The notes under the pieces are model-generated. The model saw only the letters and a list, made by a program, of their open reading frames with translations. It was not told the DNA's origin and searched no databases. Below are positions 34,772 through 44,820 of a stretch of 64,000 nt of DNA, in pieces; position 1 is the stretch's first letter; each line of letters begins with the position of its first letter. The stretch comes from Nemopilema nomurai (Eukaryota; Cnidaria; Scyphozoa; Rhizostomeae; Rhizostomatidae): positions 1,860,001 to 1,924,000 of the forward strand of contig ML133455.1 of NCBI GenBank assembly GCA_003864495.1. The letters are read 5' to 3'. Both the position numbers and the translations under genes were made by a program.

Positions 34772-37700
34772 TACTGCAGTTGCACCAGTCACTTTTTGCT
34801 AATGGCTGTGGTTTTGTCCTGCCGTTTTTCCATAATGATTAGAAATACTTGGTGACTTCTCTCTCGTTATTTGGTCCACCCAAAAATTAGCTTTGGGCAC
34901 AAAATAAAAGCACCAGGACCTCATTGATGAGTCATCACTCGCAGCCCCTTCTTTGCTGGCAGATATGAAATTTTGAAAAAAGACGTCACACTGTTTAGCA
35001 ACAAAAAGCAACAAACAGCGCCATGCAACACAACAACAATACGTAATTCGCTATCATTGTAGAAAATAGTCCATTCTTGATAAGCTGCCTGACATCTAGC
35101 ATGAAACATATTTCACAAAGAAATTGTCCATCCAAAAGACATATTCTCGTTACACTTAGCCTAGCAAATTTATTCATCCTTTCTTCGACATTAATTTTGA
35201 TATCATTGTTTAAATGTACCAATGCTGATTTGAAGTCATGTTTTCCTTTCTCTTAGGGTATCCACAGATATGGGGAATGTTCTGAGCAAACGGAGCGGCT
35301 GCTCCAGTCAGAATTTTCTTGCTCCAGTCAATTAATACCTCCTGGTGCCCCCCAATGGACCCCTATGGACTAGATAGGTGCATTAGAGAACTTGTTTTCA
35401 TTTTGTCGTCTGAGTTGTTAATGTGTTGACTGTGGAGGAGATGTTCACAATTTTGCTCAACATGAAATACGTCATTGTCAAATAAACCAATCAGATCACT
35501 GGATTTCGCTTAAGTTTACGAAAATTTGCTTCAGGAAGTGCTGGTTAGCCAATCAACTACTGAGCAACTGGAGCAAAATCCAGCTCTGCAATTGGTTTGA
35601 ATCCGTTGTCGTGAGCAAGTTGGAGCGCACTCTCTCGAATTAGGGCTTTTGTAACGTCTATGTGTAACAGCGCTTCAAAAAAAAATGCCGACAAGGATTT
35701 GAGTTTTTTAAAGAGAGACGGCAAAACAGGTATGTTTACTAATGTTCATTATGTATGTCGTTTAAGGGAGCTTTCTTTTTTATGCTGTCGTTGTGGACGT
35801 TTACAAACCCAATGAGATAGGGGTTCATTTAGGCCTGTAAGCAAGTCATGTTATTTAACGACTACTTTCCTATCACGAAGTTATTTGGAAGTAATAATGG
35901 TACAGATACTTTGTCTCAATCGTTTTGTCTAATCTAGAAGCGCAAAGGGTACTTATGCCTAGGCCGCAGGGAATACTTGTGGGAATGTAGCTAGCTGTAA
36001 TAGAATCAACGCTCTTGTTAGAAGCGAGGGACAATTCACTCTGTCAAATAGCTGTCAGTTTCCCTCCAAACAAAAAGATTTCTCGGGATTTTTAAAAAGA
36101 GCTATAAGGTTTCAATTGCTGATCTGCCCCTCGATCAAGAGTGTTTGTCTCAAGCACGGAGCTGTGCCCTGAATTCAGGAGTTTTATGTAATTTTCATAT
36201 TATGATTTCTTTGAATATACGAAGAGAAAGGAATTGGTATCAAACGTTGCTAATCTGGGTGGGTTGCTAATAACTCATGTGATATAATCGATTTCAATAC
36301 TCCATAAATTGTCTTTCAAACTACTATTTGTCTTCTTTTATCTAAGAGATAATAAATGCTATTCATAAATGCAGCATGATTGAGTTTTTTCGTATTACGA
36401 TTACAAAGACGAGTTTTTGAACACTTCTACCGACGAACAAACTGCTATTTCGGCCAAAAACCACCGCAAAGGAAACTTTCAAAGGCATCAATTTGATTAA
36501 AGGGCACATGTCGCTTTTGTAATCGGCTAATACAACGTCATGAAATTTTACTGCCGTGAAAAGATAGAAGATTCAGTTTAATTTTTTATTCTAAAATTCC
36601 ACACGAATTATGATATTGTTGCTGTTATCAGATTTTTTTGTTAACATTTTAAAAGAAAATCGACGTAGACAGAAGAAAAGTAATCGATCGGCTTGCCAGG
36701 AGACATCCTCGAGGAAGAAACTTGTAGATATTTTGAACTCAGAACCAGAATTAAGTTTTGACATATTTTTAAGCTAAGAGAAAACTAAACCTTAGTTAAC
36801 TCTTTATTTAACAACAAACATAGTTAGTTGTGTGTTTTGGTTGAGAAATAATTCTGTCAACTACAGTACAGTTTCAAGCAGTTATTTTAGCAAAATTTTC
36901 ATAACCTCTAGATTGCTACTAGATCTATTAAAAAGTGTGTGCTAGTTAAAATTTTTATCTGAGATTTGCATCAAATAAAAGTCGTTTTCAGATAATCTGA
37001 AGGGCGTGGTCATGTAAATTTTAAGGGACTCTACCCCCCCCCCTCTCCCCCCAACACCCCCTCGATTCTTGCTCCAGTCAGTATTTTTGCTAGATCCGCC
37101 CCTGAGTTTGCACGAGTGTAATCTTCAAAAGTGTGAATATTTTACTGCAGACAGGGAAAGCTTAAAAGTATAATGAGTGGCATCTTAGTAGTATAACAAA
37201 ACACAGGGACGCCGGTGCGATGATTGGGCAGGGGGAAAGCGAAGAGAAACGCCAGGGTAATCATGAACCAAATCAAAGAAAACAGTTTAAAGGGCATCTT
37301 TCCCATTGGCAGTTGGCTAATAAAACAAAAGCGTTTGGAGTGGAACTCCGTGAATCTTTTCATCAAATGGCTTTATCTTTTTCGGTGTCCTTTTCCTACC
37401 GCCCTCGCATTGAAAGTTAATAAATAACGCCTATTGGGGACATTCTCAGAAAAAGGCACGTTGCCCCGTAGTTACGCTGTCAACAACACTTTAGTAGCGT
37501 CACCTCGTTTCAATTTCTATACGCCCTGTAATTTAATTGAGTTAGTTGAAATCAAGACACGAAATAGGCACATCGTTTTTCCTCTGTGTCCGTGTTTTCT
37601 GCACGTAAAATAAAACTTGCTAGGTTTGGAAATTACACGTTAGTCGATGGATGGAATTATTAGTTTACGAAGGACATCTTAGAATCACGTAAAAATGCGC

Positions 37701-38149
37701 AATCCTTGTTACACTAGAACACCCAACCCAATTCCTATTCAGGGAATTAACAGCTTCGTACCCGATTCGGTTTGGAACTAATAAACAGAGGTCGGCAAAA
37801 CTACAATGGGACACAACAGATACAAATTCAACTTCCAATTGCAAAAGATTCGTTTGATACCTGCAGAATTTTTAAACTCAATAATGGTAGCTTTATGATC
37901 GAAAGAAATTTTACCCTTTAAAATTTTGCTGTAATTCAATAATCTTTTATTCTCATTTGGTCATGTTGTGGCGTGAAAATTGTTTTGTTGTTAAAAAGGG
38001 CCTAATCATGTGCTTACATATTACACGTTCTGCTCCATGGTCTCGTGCTCTACAACTCCCTCTAAGTACTGTTACGTAAAATATGTGCCTAATTTCCAGT
38101 CTCTTGAGAAGCTTCTTCAAAATTTCAATTTTCAACGCAGGACACAAAG
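34772..38149. other. Upstream region of P450 gene 4
   Basis: 34786-35065 matches 28355-28570 of the candidate hAT element. 35300-37101 ends in a hAT-like terminus (CTAGATCCGCCCCTG at 37087-37101) but I could not find its partner. 37034-37061 is C-rich (three or more runs of at least five C, quadruplex-forming on the other strand). 37102-37195 matches 30100-30190. The 74-aa minus and 66-67-aa plus frames around 37142-37427 are not recognised. Confidence 0.5.
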
Positions 38150-39930
38150 ATGGTTATCGAAACAGTTCTCATCGCAACTTTGGTACTTTGTGCACTGCTC
38201 TACGCAAAGATCTTCACTCGCCCCAAAGACTTTCCACCTGGTCCAATTCCACTTCCGGTTATTGGGAACATTCACCTTCTGGGAACACAGCCCCAAAAGT
38301 CCATGAAAGATCTTGCAAGAAAATACGGAGATGTCTTCAGCATGTACTTTGGTGGATGGCCTGTGGTCGTCATAAGCAACATTGAGGCGGCTAAAGAGAG
38401 CTTGATTCACAAAGCCAGTGACTTTGCAGGGAGGCCTGCATCGTATACAGGGATGTTAGCAGCGAAAGGCGAAAAGACAGGAAGAGGAATTGATATTGTC
38501 TTTTCTGATTATGGACCGTATTGGCAAACAATTAGAAAATTGGCCCACAAAGCACTGAAAATGTATGGTGCAAATAGAATTGAGCTTGAGAAAACAATAA
38601 GCATTCACACAGACGAGTTAATAGAAAGGCTTGGGAAAATCGAGGGAGAAGTTTTCGATCCAAAAAGGAACCTATGTAAGTTCCATTTCCATTTATTCCT
38701 CAAGGCTACTTGTATATGCAATAAAAATGACTTTTGGTCTGTACAAATTTAGCTTTCATTAATTTTCGGAAATTTTCAGTTTTTCTTTATCAATGCAGCT
38801 GAATTTTCTGCCATTTATTAAAAATAATGTAAACCAGCCGCTCCAACACAAACACTCTCTATCATAGGTACAAAATCCATAATGATGTTAAAGTTTCACT
38901 TTTAGTGTCCCTGCCATTGATGATTGAAACATATTTTTACACTGACTGTTCTTTTCTAGGTCTTGTAGCAACCAATGTCATCTGTCAAATCGTTTTTGGG
39001 TCCAAGTACAACATTGAGGATGAAGAGTTCACAACTATAATCTATTACAACAAAATCATGTCCGAGGGCCTTGCCGGAGCAAATGGAGTCGATTTTCTTA
39101 CTTGGCTGAGACACTTTCCGAACCACAACATCAGTTTGTTGCGAGAGTCGGTTAGTCTCCGAGATCCAATATTAGGCAAATGGCTAAAGAGGCACCGAGA
39201 GTCCTTCGAGAAAGGGAGAATCCGCGATTTCACAGATGCATTGCTCGATGCTGCCGATGAAGAGACTGCCGAAAACAAATCAAGCGAGAGATATTTGAAG
39301 GAGGACAACATCATAATGATAATGGCCGACGTCTTCAACGCAGGAGTCGAAACAACAACCACAACGATGAATTGGTTTGTGGCCTTCTCTGTGCTTTGGC
39401 CTCAGACGCAGAAAAAGATCCACGAAGAGCTGGACAGAGTGATTGGGCGGACGAGGAAGCCTCGTATGGATGACCGGCCATCTTTGAATTACCTCGAAGC
39501 CGCTATCAACGAAACGGGCCGCCTGGCATCTGTGGCTCCGATTGGTGTTCCGCATTGTACCACCTGCGACACTTCTGTGGCTGGCTACAAAGTCCCCAAG
39601 AATACACACGTTTTCTACAATTTGTACGCCATGCACCATGACGAGCGCCACTGGGACAATCCTGAAGAGTTCCGACCAGAAAGATGGCTGGATGCTGATG
39701 GTAAATTTGTAGCCGGTAAACAAGCCTCGTTCTTACCATTTTCGGCGGGAAAAAGAGTCTGTTTCGGGGAAGTACTGGCGAAAATGGAACTTTTCCTGGT
39801 TTTAGCTCGAGTTTTCCAACGATTCGAGTTTTCAGCAGCCAGCAAGGAAGATTTGCCAAAGCTTGAAGGCCATGTTTTTATCTCTCATGAACCGAAACAA
39901 TACAACGTACAGATTTGGAAGCGATTTTAA
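38150..39930 (+). CDS. Cytochrome P450, clan 2, gene 4 of 5
   Basis: Exons 38150-38675 and 38960-39930 (intron 284 nt, phase 1, nearly identical to gene 3) give 498 aa with intact PPGP, WQTIR, AGVETT, ETGR, PERW and FSAGKRVCFG. Exon 2 shares SEGLAG and KQ before the haem loop with gene 1 rather than with its intron partner gene 3. The last 25 codons are distinct (VFISHEPKQYNVQIWKRF against VFLTHEPKPYKIQIRKRF in the others) and the 3' flank is unrelated to genes 1-3. GEALAK is GEVLAK after the haem Cys, next to the proximal face. Candidate poly(A) signal AATAAA at 40297-40302. Convergent with gene 5. Confidence 0.9.
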
Positions 39931-40615
39931 GCCAAGAGCTTCAATTAATGTCGCGAATCTAATGTTGCAAGATAATTTTGCTTATTTTATTTCAATTTGT
40001 CATATAACATCGGATGTGAAAACTGTGTGATTTTTTTAAACCATGGCACCGATTTTAACCATGACAAAGAATCGTTTTTCCTCTGTATATTTTGTTCAAT
40101 CTTCTTTCTATGATTGGCTAAAAATTTATTATTGCAAGTTATAGAGATAATTGAAACATTGAAATTTTTTACTTACTCAGATTTTCTACTCACGAGTTCT
40201 TGCAAAGGTGTTTCGACAATTCTTCCTTCTGACTAGATTTAATTTTAAAGAAGTGATGAGGCCAAAATCAGTGTGAGAGGTTGTTTTACGTTCTAAAATA
40301 AACTCTGGAACAGGTGCAAAACACCGAGAAAATGTTTTATTTTATGGATTTCCACGAATGAGGTTTGTGAAGCCACGTATGCTGTCATAGCTATCAATGA
40401 GAGGCCATCTTGTATTCTTCTGGTACAATTCAATATAGAGAATGTACGTATAGGCGTACCCATGCCCTGTCATTACCCTAGAATGTAGCACATCCAACAT
40501 TTTATCCAATTTTTCCTCCAACATTTGTTTTCTTCATGTGCGCTTACCAGATAGTTCATTAGTGTAGTTCCACTATGAATTTGAGCTTCTGAAATGGGAA
40601 GGTCTTTCAATGACC
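39931..40615. other. 3' flank of P450 gene 4
   Basis: AT-rich, not homologous to the 3' flanks of genes 1-3. AATAAA at 40297-40302, 370 nt after the stop, is the likely poly(A) signal. No gene. Confidence 0.55.
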
Positions 40616-42057
40616 GGAGGCTTGGTCCTATGATCCTAGTTACCCAACTAAGGGAGGCTTGGTCCTATGATCCTAGTTACCCTACTAAGGGAGGCTTGGT
40701 CCTACGATCCTAGTTACCCAACTAAGGGAGGCTTGGTCCTATGATCCTAGTTACCCAACTAAGGGAGGCTTGGTCCTATGATCCTAGTTACCCAACTAAG
40801 GGAGGCTTGGTCCTATGATCCTAGTTACCCAACTAAGGGAGACTTGGTCCTATGATCCTAGTTACCCAACTAAGGGAGACTTGGTCCTATGATCCTAGTT
40901 ACCCAACTAAGGGAGGCTTGGTCCTATGATCCTAGTTACCAAACTAAGGGAGGCTTGGTCCTATGATCCTAGTTACCAACTAAGGGAGGCTTGGTCCTAT
41001 GATCCTAGTTACCAAACTAAGGGAGGCTTGGTCCTATGATCCTAGTTACCAAACTAAGGGAGGCTTGGTCCTATGATCCTAGTTACCAAACTAAGGGAGG
41101 CTTGGTCCTATGATCCTAGTTACCCAACTAAGGGAAGCTGGTCCTATGATCCTAGTTACCCAACTAAGGGAGGCTTGGTCCTATGATCCTAGTTACCCTA
41201 CTAAGGGAGGCTTGGTCCTACGATCCTAGTTACCCAACTAAGGGAGGCTTGGTCCTATGATCCTAGTTACCCAACTAAGGGAGGCTTGGTCCTATGATCC
41301 TAGTTACCAAACTAAGGGAGGCTTGGTCCTATGATCCTAGTTACCAAACTAAGGGAGGCTTGGTCCTATGATCCTAGTTACCCAACTAAGGGAGGCTTGG
41401 TCCTATGATCCTAGTTACCCAACTAAGGGAGGCTTGGTCCTATGATCCTAGTTACCCTACTAAGGGAGGCTTGGTCCTATGATCCTAGTTACCAAACTAA
41501 GGGAGGCTTGGTCCTATGATCCTAGTTACAAAACTAAGGGAGGCTTGGTCCTATGATCCTAGTTACCAAACTAAGGGAGGCTTGGTCCTATGATCCTAGT
41601 TACCGAACTAAGGGAGGCTGGTCCTATGATCCTAGTTACCCAACTAAGGGAGGCTTGGTCCTATGATCCTAGTTACCAAACTAAGGGAGGCTTGGTCCTA
41701 TGATCCTAGTTACAAAACTAAGGGAGGCTTGGTCCTATGATCCTAGTTACCCAACTAAGGGAGGCTTGGTCCTATGATCCTAGTTACCAAACTAAGGGAG
41801 GCTTGGTCCTATGATCCTAGTTACCAAACTAAGGGAGGCTTGGTCCTATGATCCTAGTTACCAAACTAAGGGAGGCTTGGTCCTATGATCCTAGTTACCC
41901 AACTAAGGGAGGCTTGGTCCTATGATCCTAATTACCAAACTAAGGGAGGCTTGGTCCTATGATCCTAGTTACCAAACTAAGGGAGGCTTAGTCCTATGAT
42001 CCTAGTTACCCAACTAAGGGAGGTTTGGTCCTATGATCCTAGTTACCCAACTAAGGG
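40616..42057. repeat. 37-bp minisatellite, about 39 copies
   Basis: Units begin GGAGGCTTGGTCCTATGATC and end TAGTTACCCAACTAAG. Variants are mainly ACCC/ACCA/ACAA after TAGTT and one- to two-base deletions in a few units. Homogeneity is high over 1442 bp, which suggests recent expansion. It lies between the convergent genes 4 and 5. Units are directly adjacent with no unique spacers, so it is not a CRISPR. Confidence 0.97.
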
Positions 42058-43015
42058 TCTGTTTGCGTGGAAGAGGGCTGGATCTTCTACAGGATGACCT
42101 TTGCCGAGGTCTCACCTCCTGGAAAGAACCTCTTAAGCAAATAACTTCCGTGTATATGAGAAAACTGAGGTAGAATTGCTTAAATAACTAACTAAAATAA
42201 CTTCCTAAAGCGGGCTGGAAATTACTTTTACCCATGAGTTCGATTTGCCTGTTGTTTAGTTATCTTCATATTTAGGTATTTCAGTCTGTTTTTTATGTAT
42301 CTATTGCTTTAGGTAATTATTCATCCTGGTTTTCAGATATTTCCCCAATTTGTTTTTCCCCTCTTACAGCTGAGAATAGGACAAGCTCGTCCCGAAACGT
42401 TCTGATTATGTCGTCTTAACTGATCATGTTGTCTTCCTCTGGTTATGTCTTAAGTTCATTGATGTGTCGATAAAATAAAAATGTTAAAGATCAACAAATG
42501 ACTATGTTGCCCTGATCTGTCACGTGGTTCGTTGTGGCTGTCATCCAAAAGTTAAGCTGCGCTTCCCATCTGATGTCTCAACAAAGAGAAAGTATTTGCG
42601 TGTCCAGGGACTATAGTGTTGTAAAGGCGGAAGTAAAAGTTCCAGACCACAAATTTCATAATAAGAGATTTCAAGAGACAGCTTTGTTTGGCTTCTTTCT
42701 TACTCTAGATCCAAACTTTTCTCATTTTAGAATGGTCAGTCCAGAATAGTAAATGACAGCATGTGACAAGCTACTTCTAAACCAATTTTCGAAAACAATC
42801 AGAGAATTGAAGATAAACTAAATTTATAGGAATTCACCAATAGCATTCATTCTTTATGGATAAACAGTGAATGCCTGGCCTAACAAGACCGATTGACTCA
42901 ACAATTACAAGAAGTTTTTGATGAAGTCTGGTCACTGATCTAAAACGAAAGCTGTGAATATGAGTTAAAAGTGAAATCAAAAATGACATAAAAAAATGAC
43001 ATCAAAATCACAGCA
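42058..43015. other. Intergenic between minisatellite and P450 gene 5
   Basis: No gene. Contains a plus-strand AATAAAA near 42475 and a 71-aa frame (42534-42749) without recognisable domain. Degenerate AAAATGACAT units begin at about 42979, before the perfect array. Confidence 0.5.
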
Positions 43016-43092
43016 AAAATGACATCAAAATGACATCAAAATGACATCAAAATGACATCAAAATGACATCAAAATGACATCAAAATGACATC
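43016..43092. repeat. 11-bp tandem repeat, 7 perfect copies
   Basis: Seven perfect AAAATGACATC units, with degenerate copies on the left back to about 42979. It lies 40 bp beyond the stop codon of P450 gene 5, so it is probably transcribed in that gene's 3' UTR. Each junction creates TGACATCA. Confidence 0.95.
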
Positions 43093-43131
43093 AAAAGTGA
43101 GTCTGCAAACATCCAGCAAATGTCGATCGCC

Positions 43132-44820
43132 TCAAAACCGCTTGCAAACCTGAACTTTGTATGGCTTGGGCTCGTGGGTGACAAACACATGGCCTTCAAG
43201 TTTCGGCAAATCTTCCTTGATGGCTGCTGAAAACTCGAATCGTTGGTAAACTTGAGCAAGAACTAGAAAGAGCTCCATTTTCGCCAGTGCTTCCCCGAAA
43301 CAGACTCTTTTTCCCGCCGAAAATGGAAGAAACGAGGCATGTAAACCTACCACAAATTTACCATCAACATCCAGCCATCTTTCTGGTCGGAAGTCTTCAG
43401 GATTGTCCCAGTGGCGCTCGTCATGGTGCATGGCGTACAAATTGTAGAAAACGTGTGTATTTTTGGGGACTTTGTAGCCAGCCACAGAAGTGTCGCAGGT
43501 GGTGCAATGCGGAATGGTAATGTGCGCAACGGAGGCCAGTCGAATGGTTTCGTTAATAGCGGCTTCGAGGTAGTTCAAAGATGGCCGGTCATCCATACGA
43601 GGCTTCCTCGTCCGCCCAATCACTCTGTCCAGCTCTTCGTGGATCTTTTTCTGCGTCTGAGGCCAAAGCACAGAGAAGGCCACAAACCAATTCATCGTTG
43701 CAGTTGTTGTCTCGAGGCCTCCATTAAATACGTCAGCCATTATCATTGTGATGTTGTCCTCCTTCAAATATCTCTCGCTTGATTTGTTTTCTGCAGTCTC
43801 TTCATCGGCAGCATCGAGCAATGCATCTGTGAAATCGCGGATTCTTCCTTTCTCAAAAGTCTCTCTGTGCTTCTTCAGCCACTTAGACAATACTGGGGTC
43901 ATCAGTCGTGTCGAATCTCGCAACAAACTGATGTTACGATTCGGAAAGTACTTCAACCATGTAAGAAAATCGACTCCATTCGATCCAGCAATGGCTTCAA
44001 ATAATAGTTTGTTGTAATGCATAACTTTTGTGAACTCTTCATCGTCAATGCTATACTTTTCCACAAGTATTATTTGACACATAACATTGGTGGCTACAAG
44101 ACCTAGAGGAAAAGATTCATGGTCATAATTAAGGGTGTTGGAGCCAAGGAGGGATAGCGCTCGAGTTTATGAAGGCGCTACAAGAAATGAAAGAAGAAAA
44201 GGAAAATTAGAATCTTAGCAAATAAACCAGCAGCCACCAGCAGCTAAATGATTATAGCTAATTTTCTCAATAGAATCAACAAAGAAAAGCTTACAAAGAT
44301 TCCTTTTTGGATCGAAAACTTCTCCCTCAATTTGTTCCAGTCTCTCTATCAATTCACTTGTATGAATGCTTATTGTACTCTCAAGTTGAATTCTGTTTAC
44401 CCCATACATTTTCAGTGCTTTGTGGGCCAATTTTCTGATAGTTTGCCAATACGGTCCATAATCAGAAAAGACAATATCAATTCCTCTTCCTGTCTTTTCG
44501 CCTTTCGCTGCTAACATCCCTGTATACGATGCAGGCCTCCCTGCAAAGTCGCTGGCTTTGTGAATCAAGCTCTCTTTAGCCGCCTCAATGTTGCTTATGA
44601 CGACCACAGGCCATCCACCAAAGTACATGCTGAAGACATCTCCGTATTTTCTTGCAAGATCTTTCAAGGACTTTTGAGGCTGTGTTCCCAGTAGGTTGAT
44701 GTTCCCAATAACTGGAAGTGCAATTGGACCAGGTGGAAAGTCTTTGGGGCGAATGAAGATCTTTACGTAGAGCAGTGCACAAAGTACCAAAGTTGCGATG
44801 AGAACTGTTTCGATAACCAT
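43132..44820 (-). CDS. Cytochrome P450, clan 2, gene 5 of 5 (inverted)
   Basis: Minus-strand exons 44820-44295 and 44102-43132 (intron 192 nt, TTT|gtaagc ... ctctag|GT, phase 1) have the same 526- and 971-nt sizes as genes 1-4 and give 498 aa. It is the most divergent copy in the first third of exon 2 (CQIILVEKYSIDDEEFTKVM against CQIVFGSKYNIEDEEFTTII), yet becomes almost identical from GRIRDFTDALLD through helix K, suggesting conversion. Helix I reads NGGLETTTAT, helix K ETIR (ETGR in genes 1-4), then SVAHITIPH against SVAPIGVPH. PERW and FSAGKRVCFG are intact. Upstream sequence (CTTCTTCAAAATT...CAACGCAGGACACAAAG) matches genes 3 and 4. Confidence 0.9.

Noticed and set aside
40616..42057. 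Regular 37-bp repeat considered as a CRISPR array
   Set aside because: Units are head-to-tail with no unique spacers, no cas genes are near, and the context is a spliced eukaryotic gene cluster.
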